From NCBI GenBank assembly GCA_045224495.1, contig JBGVAK010000070.1:1-6951 (forward strand): DNA of 6,951 nt. Direction: 5' to 3'. This DNA comes from RUG472 sp045224495 (GTDB lineage Bacteria; Bacillota; Clostridia; Christensenellales; CAG-138). Under the pieces are notes generated by a model. The model made no database searches. It saw only the letters and a list, made by a program, of their open reading frames with translations, and was not told the origin of the DNA. Positions 1 to 5,322 of the stretch are shown here, one piece after another. The stretch's first letter is position 1; each line of letters opens with the position of its first letter. A program made the position numbers and the translations under genes.

Positions 1-1
1 C

Positions 2-106
2 AAGATGGACGAGCTCACCGAGATCGTGGAGAAGATGCTGGACGAGGCCTTCTGCGACGAGGACTGCGCCAACTGCGACCAGGCCGACTGCGAGGACAGA
101 AAATAA
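2..106 (+). CDS. 3' end of an unidentified gene with a cysteine-rich acidic tail (partial)
   Basis: Only the last 34 codons lie in the window; the gene begins upstream and stops at TAA 104-106. The readable residues are an acidic amphipathic stretch (KMDELTEIVEKMLDEAF), probably helical, followed by CDEDCANCDQADCEDRK. The four cysteines are spaced C-x3-C-x2-C-x4-C. The codon pattern (G/C in third positions) matches the neighbouring genes, and an intrinsic terminator follows 64 nt after the stop, so this is a credible gene end. The cysteine cluster could bind zinc or an iron-sulfur cluster, or be a metal-sensing tail. That is inference from composition. I do not recognise the family. Confidence 0.6.
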   Translation, partial: KMDELTEIVEKMLDEAFCDEDCANCDQADCEDRK

Positions 107-284
107 GGACTGCCGATAAAGACGCCAGACCGTTTGCGGCGTCGGATACGTTTGGTAAAGAACCAGAAGGGAAGGGCTGACCGCTCTTCCTTTTTTGAAT
201 AGAGCGCTGTAAGCAGACGCGTTTTCGATCGCTTGCGACACCCAAGGAAAATATTTAAAAAAAAATTAATAATTTACAATATTA
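107..284. other. Intergenic region: gene end, terminator and AT-rich block
   Basis: No coding frame here is credible. It holds a small inverted repeat (GACGCC 121-126 with GGCGTC 138-143, 11-nt loop), the intrinsic terminator listed separately, and an A/T-only or nearly A/T-only run at about 248-284. That run sits directly upstream of the -35 box of the next promoter. In an otherwise GC-rich segment, a run of A and T tracts in this place looks like an UP element that contacts the RNA polymerase alpha subunit. This is inferred from position and composition. Confidence 0.5.
166..196 (+). terminator. Rho-independent terminator after the first gene
   Basis: GGAAGGGC (170-177) pairs with GCTCTTCC (183-190), eight pairs with one G-T wobble, around the loop TGACC. 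Six T residues follow immediately (191-196). The A residues before the stem (167-168) could extend it into the T tract. This is a standard intrinsic terminator for the gene ending at 106. Confidence 0.85.
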
Positions 285-316
285 TTGCACCACAACGCAT
301 AGTTTTGTGGTATTAT
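285..316 (+). promoter_or_regulatory. Promoter of the SH3b gene with a 20-bp spacer (MerR-type geometry)
   Basis: A -35 box TTGCAC (285-290) and a -10 box TATTAT (311-316) are separated by 20 bp. TGG just before the -10 box (308-310) fits an extended -10. The predicted transcript start is near 323, leaving about 50 nt of leader before the ATG at 374. A 20-bp spacer is too long for good basal sigma-A recognition. It is the usual arrangement at MerR-family targets, where the activator untwists the spacer. The AT-rich block upstream could add UP-element contacts. Alternatively the extended -10 works alone and the TTGCAC match is chance. Confidence 0.55.
289..311. promoter_or_regulatory. Dyad operator centred in the promoter spacer
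   Basis: ACCACAA (289-295) and TTGTGGT (305-311) form a perfect 7-bp inverted repeat around a 9-nt centre. The dyad centre (base 300) coincides with the centre of the 20-bp spacer between the -35 and -10 boxes. It lies upstream of the predicted transcript start, so it is more likely a protein binding site than an RNA hairpin. The binding protein is unknown and not encoded in this window. Confidence 0.5.
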
Positions 317-360
317 ATGTGAGAAAGCAACGGATGCCCCCTTCCAGGCGCCGTGAAGAG

Positions 361-365
361 AGGAG
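361..365 (+). promoter_or_regulatory. Ribosome binding site that decides the SH3b gene start
   Basis: AGGAG at 361-365 lies within a longer purine run. The frame is open from a GTG at 353, but that codon is upstream of this site. The ATG at 368 is only 2 nt away, the ATG at 374 is 8 nt away and the ATG at 377 is 11 nt away. Spacing favours 374, which also gives a compact signal peptide beginning MMKKW. Confidence 0.6.
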
Positions 366-373
366 ATATGGAT

Positions 374-1306
374 ATGATGAAGAAATGGATCAGCCTCCTG
401 CTGGTGGCCCTGATGCTCCTGGCCGTCGCGCCCGTGGCTATGGCCGACCCGGAGATCACCGAGGACAGCATCTTGACCATCGTCAACTGCAAGAACTCCG
501 CCAACGTCCGCGAGCAGGCCAACGCCGACAGCAAGAAGCTGGGCGAGGCGCCTCGGGGCAAGTCCTACAAGCTCCTGGCTTTGGAGGGCGACTACTACAA
601 GATCCAGTTCACCAAGGACAAGGCCGGCTACGTGTATAAGAAGTTCGGCCAGGTGGGCAAGAAGGGCGACGCGCCTCTGAAGGACACCGCCACCGTGACC
701 AACGCTCCCGACGGCGTCAACATCCGCGCCAAGGCCAGCAGCTCCAGCAAGATCCTGGGCGTGGCGTACAACGGCGACAAATTCGACGTCAAGGGCAAGA
801 GCGGCAAGTGGACCAAGGTGGCCTATGACGGCGGTGTGGCGTATATCTACAGCTCTTACCTGTCCATCACCAAGGGCACGGACACCACGCCCGAGGAGGG
901 CAAGAAGGCCTACGTGAACATCGCTTCTTTGAACGTGCGCGCCAAGGCCAGCAGCAAGAGCAAGATCCTGGGCGTCGTGAAGAAGGGCGACGAGCTTAAC
1001 GTCATCGGCAAGAGCGGCAAGTGGTCCAAGATCACCTACGATGGCGGCAAGGCCTGGGTGTTCACGGAGCTCATCTCCAAGAACAAGCCGGATGAGGATG
1101 TGGACGGCAAGACCGGCACCATCGTCAACGTGAAGTATAAGGTCAACATCCGTGCCAAGGCCAGCAGCTCCAGCTCCAGCAAGATTTTGGGCACGGCGGT
1201 CAACGGCGATACCTTCACCGTGCGGGGCCTGTCCGGCAAGTGGGTAAAGGTGGAGTACGGCGGCGACTACGCCTATATCTACGACAAGTACATCAAGATC
1301 GGATAA
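374..1306 (+). CDS. Secreted protein with four tandem bacterial SH3 (SH3b) domains
   Basis: The product is 310 aa from ATG 374. Residues 1-24 are a Sec signal peptide: MMKK, a Leu/Val/Ala core, then a signal peptidase I site A-M-A before Asp25. The rest is four SH3b units at about 33-93, 106-166, 179-235 and 248-309. Each carries the SH3b pattern N-[IV]-R-[AE]-x-A, then K-I/L-L-G, then a GD turn, and units 2-4 have GKW followed by an aromatic-rich end. Unit 1 is the most diverged (NVREQANADSKKLG, and GDYYKI in place of GKW). No hydrolase, anchor or cell-wall attachment domain follows, so it is a binding or scaffold protein rather than an enzyme. SH3b domains usually bind peptidoglycan, which would place it in the wall or exported space. 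Units 2-4 are very similar in DNA, implying recent duplication. The gene is first behind a possibly MerR-controlled promoter. Confidence 0.88.
   Translation: MMKKWISLLLVALMLLAVAPVAMADPEITEDSILTIVNCKNSANVREQANADSKKLGEAPRGKSYKLLALEGDYYKIQFTKDKAGYVYKKFGQVGKKGDAPLKDTATVTNAPDGVNIRAKASSSSKILGVAYNGDKFDVKGKSGKWTKVAYDGGVAYIYSSYLSITKGTDTTPEEGKKAYVNIASLNVRAKASSKSKILGVVKKGDELNVIGKSGKWSKITYDGGKAWVFTELISKNKPDEDVDGKTGTIVNVKYKVNIRAKASSSSSSKILGTAVNGDTFTVRGLSGKWVKVEYGGDYAYIYDKYIKIG
716..1192 (+). repeat. Intragenic near-identical SH3b cassettes, with a hexamer expansion
   Basis: Three copies of a block of about 45 nt encoding N-[IV]-R-A-K-A-S-S...K-I-L-G occur at about 716-760, 932-976 and 1142-1192. The stretch GCCAAGGCCAGCAGC is identical in all three. 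The third copy contains an extra 6 bp: AGCTCC appears twice at 1167-1178 but once at about 740-745, giving six serines instead of four before KILG. This looks like slippage or unequal recombination between repeats. Confidence 0.7.
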
Positions 1307-1332
1307 AACCGACCAAAACAGACCTTTAGCGG

Positions 1333-1357
1333 GAGACCGTAGCTTTGCTGCGGTCTC
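1333..1357 (+). other. Strong hairpin between the SH3b and lipoprotein genes
   Basis: GAGACCG TAGC (1333-1343) pairs with GCTG CGGTCTC (1347-1357), eleven pairs with one G-T wobble, around a TTT loop. Only a weak pyrimidine run (TTCTACT) follows, so termination may be partial. It could instead stabilise the upstream mRNA 3' end and allow some read-through into the lipoprotein gene, for which I see no clear separate promoter in this 86-nt gap. Confidence 0.55.
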
Positions 1358-1392
1358 TTCTACTGACCGTACCGAAACAGATAGGAGGGCCT

Positions 1393-2457
1393 ATGAAAAA
1401 AACGATCTCTATGCTGCTGACGCTGGCGCTGGTCCTTGGCCTGGCCGCCTGCGTGAGCGTGAAGGTAGCCCCAACTCCCTTTGAATCCACCTCCAGCGCC
1501 AAGGCGGTCGCTGCCGTTACCGCCGAACCCTCTGCTGAGCCCACGGAGGGACCCACCGCTGAACCCACGGCGGAGCCTACACCCGAGCCTACAGCGGAGC
1601 CGACACCCGAACCCACGCCGGAACCAACGCCCGAGCCCACGCCGGAGCCTACGGAGATCCCCTTCGAGACGATCATGGCTGCGGCCAACGAGAAGCTGAA
1701 AGAGCTCCAGAGCATGCATATGGATATGTTCATGGACATCGCCATGGAGATGTCCCTCTCCATGGGCGACAGTGCCCAGAGTATCCCCTTGAGCATCCAC
1801 GCGGACTGCCAGATGGACTGTGTCAAGGAGCCTCCCATGGCGTACATGGGCATGGACATTTCCGCCATGGGTCAGAACGTCAACGCCTTGGTGTACGTGA
1901 CCAGGGAGGGGGAGGACGTGATCCTCTATACCTCCGCGGACAACGGCGCCACCTGGCATAGGACCGTCAACCCGGAGGGGAACCAGCTGCCTCAGTCCCC
2001 CGACGAGGTCATGGACCTGCTGACAGGCCAGAATATCCAGGCTCAGAAGACGGGCACGGCGGAGGTGAACGGCAAACCGGCCACGGTCTATACCGGCAAG
2101 GTGAACGGACAGCAGCTGCAGCAGATCCTGAACAGCACCGGCGCGGCGGGCGAGATGAGCGAGGCCGTAGGCATGGACGTGCCGGAGGAAGCTCTGGCGA
2201 ACCTGGGCGACATCCTGGTGACCTTCATGATCGATGAGGAGACCGGCCTGCCCGTCCGGTACATCGTGGATATGACTGCAGCCATGGGAGACCTTATGGC
2301 CGCCGCTATGGCTGAGAGCATGAGCGGGGCCGACATGGAGGGCCTGGAGCTCAAGGTGGACGTGTCCTCCGCCATCCTGGACGTGACCCTCTCCCGGTTC
2401 GACAGCGTCGATCCCATCGTCATCCCCGAGGCGGCGCTGAGCGCACCCGAAGCGTAG
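1393..2457 (+). CDS. Lipoprotein with EPT-repeat linker and Met-rich, possibly LolA/LppX-like domain
   Basis: The product is 354 aa. AGGAGG at 1383-1388 lies 4 nt before ATG 1393; the frame is open further upstream, but a typical lipoprotein signal begins here. Residues 1-19 are a signal peptide and the lipobox L-A-A-C puts the lipidated cysteine at 20. Residues 49-87 are a Pro/Glu/Thr linker of about thirteen xPT units that should span the cell wall. From about residue 90 a domain begins with an amphipathic helix (AANEKLKELQ). It continues with a strand of alternating methionines (108-124), a Cys139/Cys143 pair, and segments reading VYTGKVNGQQLQQIL and FMIDEETGLPVRYIV. This order of helix, beta sheet and a 'DEETGLPVRY'-like strand resembles Firmicute lipoproteins of the DUF6612 or LppX/LolA-like type, which share a half-barrel with a hydrophobic cavity. 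That assignment is by resemblance only. The role is unknown; carrying a lipid or acting as an envelope sensor is inference. Confidence 0.85.
   Translation: MKKTISMLLTLALVLGLAACVSVKVAPTPFESTSSAKAVAAVTAEPSAEPTEGPTAEPTAEPTPEPTAEPTPEPTPEPTPEPTPEPTEIPFETIMAAANEKLKELQSMHMDMFMDIAMEMSLSMGDSAQSIPLSIHADCQMDCVKEPPMAYMGMDISAMGQNVNALVYVTREGEDVILYTSADNGATWHRTVNPEGNQLPQSPDEVMDLLTGQNIQAQKTGTAEVNGKPATVYTGKVNGQQLQQILNSTGAAGEMSEAVGMDVPEEALANLGDILVTFMIDEETGLPVRYIVDMTAAMGDLMAAAMAESMSGADMEGLELKVDVSSAILDVTLSRFDSVDPIVIPEAALSAPEA
1537..1653 (+). repeat. Pro-Glu-Thr tandem repeat coding region
   Basis: Thirteen 9-bp units encode EPT, GPT, AEPT or PEPT steps (39 residues). The codons for the same residue vary from unit to unit (GAG/GAA, CCC/CCT/CCG/CCA, ACG/ACA/ACC), so the repeat is less regular in DNA than in protein. 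Confidence 0.85.
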
Positions 2458-2476
2458 AAGCAGAGACCCCAAAAAC

Positions 2477-2508
2477 AGCAGGGCCTGGCAAATGCCAGGT
2501 CCTGTTTT
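2477..2508. terminator. Rho-independent terminator, probably bidirectional
   Basis: CCTGGC (2484-2489) pairs with GCCAGG (2494-2499) around AAAT. The stem extends outward through G-T, two G-C, A-T and C-G pairs, and TTTT follows at 2505-2508. On the other strand the same stem is followed by TTTTT (complement of 2471-2475). It therefore suits both the lipoprotein gene (stop at 2457) and the convergent isomerase gene (stop at 2538). Confidence 0.88.
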
Positions 2509-2537
2509 ATATGTGTCGCGTGGCGTTCCCTCCGGCG

Positions 2538-3224
2538 TCATTTTGCCGGCGGATACTCCCCGCACAGCAGTCGATAGGGCGGTTCGTCCTCCTCGATGGC
2601 GGGAAAGCGGCCCATGGGCGGCTCGAAGCGGTTGTCGTGCTCGTCGTCGTTGGTTTGGCTGACCTCGCCCAGCAGGACGGGCCCGGTGCCCGGCTCCACC
2701 TGGAAGTCGTGGTAGAGGCCCTGGTGCACGTGGATGCTCTCCCCCGGCGTCAGGCGGATGAGGGTGCCCGCGGGAACGGTGAACCTACGGCCGTCGCAGC
2801 TGAGCGTCACGGGGTTCTCGTAGTCGATGCTCTCGTCCGGCAGGGAGTTGTAGACCCGAATGAGGCATACGCCGCCGCCCCGGTGGATGATGTCCTCGGT
2901 CTTGAACCAGTGGAAGTGGTTAGGGGAGTATTGGCCCTCCTTCAGGTAGAGGAGCTTCTCCGCGTAGACCATGGGGTACTTGTCCGCCATGGCTCGATTG
3001 CCGTTGCGGATGGTGATCAGGCTCAGGCCTAACTTGTCGAAGTCGTCCTTGCCGTAGTCCGTGATGTCCCAGCCCAGCTTGCAGTCCCGGACCTCGTCGT
3101 ACTCGTGGCCCTTCGTCTGCCATTCCTCCGGCGTGAAAGCGCAGAAGGGGGGCAGATAGCAGTGCTCCCGGACGCACATGGCTTCCATCTCCTGCAGGGC
3201 CCGGTTGATCTCGGATCGCTTCAT
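2538..3224 (-). CDS. D-lyxose ketol-isomerase (D-lyxose/D-mannose isomerase family)
   Basis: The product is 228 aa, about the usual length for this family. The frame is open further upstream, but the start at 3224 has GGGAGGA (complement of 3231-3237) at ideal distance and the family's normal N-terminus, MKRSEINRALQEMEAM. Recognisable blocks are LPPFCAFTPEEW (24-35), the GHEYDE/LGWDITDYG block (39-58) and the cupin metal motif HFHWFKTEDII (103-113). A second motif is HVHQGLYHDF (165-174). By analogy with characterised D-lyxose isomerases, a divalent metal (usually Mn2+) would be held by His103, His105, Glu110 and a histidine of the second motif (His167 or His172). The enzyme interconverts D-lyxose and D-xylulose, often also D-mannose and D-fructose, in the cytoplasm. 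No kinase, transporter or regulator of a sugar operon is adjacent, so substrate and inducer cannot be read from context. It is transcribed alone, divergently from the CLC gene. Confidence 0.92.
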   Translation of the reverse strand: MKRSEINRALQEMEAMCVREHCYLPPFCAFTPEEWQTKGHEYDEVRDCKLGWDITDYGKDDFDKLGLSLITIRNGNRAMADKYPMVYAEKLLYLKEGQYSPNHFHWFKTEDIIHRGGGVCLIRVYNSLPDESIDYENPVTLSCDGRRFTVPAGTLIRLTPGESIHVHQGLYHDFQVEPGTGPVLLGEVSQTNDDEHDNRFEPPMGRFPAIEEDEPPYRLLCGEYPPAK

Positions 3225-3253
3225 GTTCGTTCCTCCCGTATGTCGATAGGTAA

Positions 3254-3282
3254 AGTATACGGCCTCGGGGCGCAAAAAGCAA
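3254..3282 (-). promoter_or_regulatory. Sigma-A type promoter of the D-lyxose isomerase gene
   Basis: Read on the minus strand, TTGCTT (complement of 3277-3282) and TATACT (complement of 3254-3259) are separated by exactly 17 bp. The predicted transcript start is near 3247, giving a leader of about 23 nt with a good Shine-Dalgarno site. Confidence 0.75.
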
Positions 3283-3292
3283 CGTTCTTTTG

Positions 3293-3321
3293 TTGACGGC
3301 ATGCGAAAAAGGGCGTACACT
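3293..3321 (+). promoter_or_regulatory. Sigma-A type promoter of the CLC gene, overlapping its longest frame
   Basis: TTGACG (3293-3298) and TACACT (3316-3321) are separated by exactly 17 bp. The predicted transcript start falls on about 3328, which is the A of an in-frame ATG. The -35 box lies back to back with that of the isomerase promoter, 10 bp apart (3283-3292). CAAC (3280-3283) and GTTG (3292-3295) form a small dyad across both -35 boxes, but this may only reflect the two TTG motifs facing outward. Confidence 0.65.
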
Positions 3322-3327
3322 GACCAT

Positions 3328-4542
3328 ATGAAAGCTGCGCTGCGATACATCAAAACCCTGTGCAAATTCGTGCTGCTGGCCCTGCTGGTGGGCCTGGTTT
3401 GCGGCGCCGTGGGCACCGGGTTCTATCACGCGATCGCCCTGGCTACCCGGCTCAGGACCGCCTATCCCTGGCTCCTGTATCTGCTGCCCGTGGCGGGGCT
3501 CATGACGTCCTGCCTCTACGCGCTGTTGAAGATGGAGAAGGACCCGGGCACCAACGCGGTGCTGCGGGCCACACTGGAGAGCGAGACGGTTCCGGCGCGG
3601 CTGGCGGCGCTGATCTTTTCCGGCACCTTCCTCACCCACCTGTGCGGCGGGTCCGCGGGCCGGGAGGGGGCGGCGCTGCAGATCGGCGGGGGCTTGGGCA
3701 CCGCCATCAGCCGGCTCTTGAAGCTCACCAAGGGGGAGACGAGGCTGGTGACCATGTGCGGCATGAGCGCCGTGTTCTCCGCCGTGTTCGGCACGCCCCT
3801 CACCGCAGCGGTTTTCTCCATCGAGGTGGCCAGCGTGGGCGTCATTTCCTCCACGGCGGTGCTGCCCTGCATGGTCTCCTCCCTGACCGCCGCCTACATC
3901 GCGAATCTTTTGGGGGCTGAGGGGGAAGCGTACGTGCTCCAGGGGGTCCCGGCTGTGAGCCTGGAAAGCCTGCTGCCAGCCCTGGCGCTGGGGCTGATCT
4001 GTGCCCTGGTCAGCATCCTCTTCTGCACGGTCATGCACACCTCCCACAAGCTTTTCAGCCGCTTCTTCCCCAACCGGTACCTCAGGGTGGCGGTGGGGGC
4101 GGCCCTGGTGGTGGGGATCACCCTCCTTTTGGGCACGCGGCGGTACAACGGCGCCGGGGCGGACGTGATCGTCGCCTCCATCGAGGGGGAGGAGGCGCTG
4201 CCCTATGACGGGTTTGTGAAGCTCCTCCTGACGGCCATCACCCTGGGCTGCGGCATGAAGGGCGGCGAGATCGTCCCCGCCTTCTTCGTGGGCTCCACCA
4301 TGGGGTGCCTCTTGGGGCCGCTGGTGGGTCTGTCCCCGTCCTTCGGGGCGGGCTTGTGCATGGTGGGCCTTTTCTGCGGCGTGGTGAACTGCCCCATCGC
4401 CAGCATCCTCCTCAGCATGGAGCTGTTCGGCGGCGCGGGGCTGCCCTTCTTCGCCCTGGTGTGTGCGGTCAGCTTCGCCTGCAGCGGCCGTCACAGTTTG
4501 TATTCGGCGCAGAGCTTTATGTTTGATAAGGTGAATATTTGA
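3328..4542 (+). CDS. CLC-family anion channel or anion/proton antiporter
   Basis: The product is 404 aa from ATG 3328. An ATG at 3301 would add nine residues, but it lies inside the apparent promoter and has no Shine-Dalgarno site, so 3328 is preferred. The protein is almost all hydrophobic helices, as expected for the 18-helix CLC fold, and has no C-terminal CBS domains. The helix F motif is GSAGREGAALQIG, with the gating glutamate at Glu113. The helix N region reads GGEIVPAFFVG (312-322), where ClC-ec1-type proteins have GxFxP; Ile315 sits at the usual Phe position. The helix D region reads DPGTNAVL (72-79) instead of GSGIP. The central tyrosine is probably Tyr392 in HSLYSA. The family moves Cl- or F- across the membrane, often coupled to H+. 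The altered filter residues recall fluoride-transporting CLCs, but no fluoride riboswitch is present. It is the only gene on its transcript. Confidence 0.9.
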   Translation: MKAALRYIKTLCKFVLLALLVGLVCGAVGTGFYHAIALATRLRTAYPWLLYLLPVAGLMTSCLYALLKMEKDPGTNAVLRATLESETVPARLAALIFSGTFLTHLCGGSAGREGAALQIGGGLGTAISRLLKLTKGETRLVTMCGMSAVFSAVFGTPLTAAVFSIEVASVGVISSTAVLPCMVSSLTAAYIANLLGAEGEAYVLQGVPAVSLESLLPALALGLICALVSILFCTVMHTSHKLFSRFFPNRYLRVAVGAALVVGITLLLGTRRYNGAGADVIVASIEGEEALPYDGFVKLLLTAITLGCGMKGGEIVPAFFVGSTMGCLLGPLVGLSPSFGAGLCMVGLFCGVVNCPIASILLSMELFGGAGLPFFALVCAVSFACSGRHSLYSAQSFMFDKVNI

Positions 4543-4552
4543 AAGTTGTTTT

Positions 4553-4603
4553 CGCACCTTTTTCTTTTCGGAAGAAAAGAAAAAGGTGCGCGAAAAAGAA
4601 AAG
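4553..4603. repeat. A/T-tract palindrome 1 (17-bp perfect stem plus tail), between convergent genes
   Basis: The left arm at 4553-4569 (CGCACC, TTTTT, CTTTTC) is perfectly complementary to 4574-4590 around the loop GGAA. A tail GAAAAAGAAAAG (4592-4603) follows and resembles the right arm. TTTTCG before the arm can also pair with CGAAAA after it. It fills the 72-nt gap between the CLC stop (4542) and the yqeC stop (4615). It may end transcription from both sides, although the T tracts lie in the stem rather than after it. Two relatives occur at 5318-5366 and 5417-5452. Confidence 0.85.
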
Positions 4604-4614
4604 TCAGCCGGGTA

Positions 4615-5307
4615 TTAGTATAGGTTCAAACTAAGATTTTTCAGGGACAGGATGGTGGATTGGTAGCCATCCTGTTTTAGTATGGTGGCGATGGATTTGG
4701 CCCGGGCGCAGGCGGCCCCGTCGTCGGCCTGATTGAGGACATACAGGGGGTCATAGCGGCCGTAGCCCCGCAGGAGCAGAGCGGCGAAGCCGGCTTCGGT
4801 CAGAGGGCCGTCGGGTAAAATCCTCTTTTTTAGGGCCAGATCTGCCCGGTGGCAAACCTCCCGAAGGGGCTTGTTCAAGGCCGAAAGGCCCGCTAGTACC
4901 AGCACTCGGTCCGTGTACTGGGGGATCACCGGCTCCCACACGGCGGGGTACTTCACCGGATGACAGGCAGCGCCGTCGGCCTCCACCATGATCCGGTCCG
5001 CGACCCTGCGGAGGATGGTCCACATGTCGTCGCTGGGCCCTTGGAGCTTTTTGCCGGCTGGCCGACCGGCCACGGGGATGGCTCCCGCCTGCCAGAGGGC
5101 AAGGAGCGCACCCTCGTCGGGACGGTCCCAGAGGAGGCAGCCGTCCGGCAGTTCTGATTGGATATGGGTGGAGGTGGTCAAGGCCACCTTCTCCTTTTTT
5201 TCGGCCCATTCCCGGCCCAGGGCGTAGAGCAGGGAGGTCTTTCCCCCCGCACCGCACAGGGCCACCAAGCAGGCGTCTTGGAGCGACAGTTGTTCGATCA
5301 GCGGCAT
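4615..5307 (-). CDS. yqeC: YqeC family selenium-dependent hydroxylase accessory protein
   Basis: The product is 230 aa, a usual length for YqeC (TIGR03172). The nucleotide-binding motif GAGGKTSLLYAL starts at residue 19. It is followed by the family's ALTTSTHI strand (42-49) and an acidic IMVEADGAACHPVKYP block (106-120) that includes EADGA, typical of this P-loop-like group. Family members co-occur with selenium-dependent molybdenum hydroxylases and are thought to help mature their selenium-containing cofactor. The exact reaction is not known to me. No hydroxylase, xdhC or selenium gene lies in this window. The frame is closed upstream by TAA two codons before ATG 5307, so the start is here or later (Leu14 TTG or Val15 GTG are the nearest alternatives). 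No Shine-Dalgarno sequence precedes ATG 5307; instead a palindrome abuts it, which may affect translation. Confidence 0.88.
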   Translation of the reverse strand: MPLIEQLSLQDACLVALCGAGGKTSLLYALGREWAEKKEKVALTTSTHIQSELPDGCLLWDRPDEGALLALWQAGAIPVAGRPAGKKLQGPSDDMWTILRRVADRIMVEADGAACHPVKYPAVWEPVIPQYTDRVLVLAGLSALNKPLREVCHRADLALKKRILPDGPLTEAGFAALLLRGYGRYDPLYVLNQADDGAACARAKSIATILKQDGYQSTILSLKNLSLNLY

Positions 5308-5322
5308 AGTTTATTATGCCGC
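5301..5322 (-). promoter_or_regulatory. Start-codon hairpin of yqeC, exclusive with palindrome 2
   Basis: GCGGCATA (5301-5308) and TATGCCGC (5315-5322) form a perfect 8-bp inverted repeat with a 6-nt loop. In the minus-strand mRNA this stem includes the AUG of yqeC. Bases 5318-5322 are shared with the left arm of palindrome 2, so only one of the two hairpins can form at a time. The pairing is visible in the sequence; a regulatory role is inferred. Confidence 0.55.

Noticed and set aside
121..143. GACGCC/GGCGTC hairpin as a separate regulatory RNA
   Set aside because: Six pairs around an 11-nt loop are weak and no further structure or promoter supports it; the real terminator is downstream at 166-196.
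716..1192. Repeated blocks considered as a CRISPR array
   Set aside because: The repeats are in frame, encode SH3b motifs, and their spacing and 'spacers' are also homologous to one another.
1360..2565. Minus-strand open frames opposite the lipoprotein gene, including one with GVGSAVGS repeats at 1326-1868
   Set aside because: The repeat peptide is the reverse complement of the EPT linker. The lipobox, ribosome binding site and domain of the plus-strand gene decide the issue.
3225..3327. Fluoride riboswitch upstream of the CLC gene
   Set aside because: The promoter leaves essentially no leader RNA, and the region lacks a structured conserved stretch of the needed length.
3225..3416. 64-residue N-terminal extension of the D-lyxose isomerase reading frame
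   Set aside because: It runs through the isomerase promoter, the CLC promoter and the CLC gene start, and homologous enzymes begin at MKRSEI, where a good ribosome binding site is present.
2920..4557. Minus-strand open frame of 545 codons opposite the CLC gene
   Set aside because: The product is His/Gly/Arg/Gln-rich with no domain; its 3' part also overlaps the isomerase gene out of frame. Both real genes have strong family motifs.
4553..4603. Palindrome 1 read simply as a standard intrinsic terminator
   Set aside because: It may stop transcription, but no U tract follows the stem in either direction. The shared architecture with two other copies points to a repeat family rather than an ordinary terminator.
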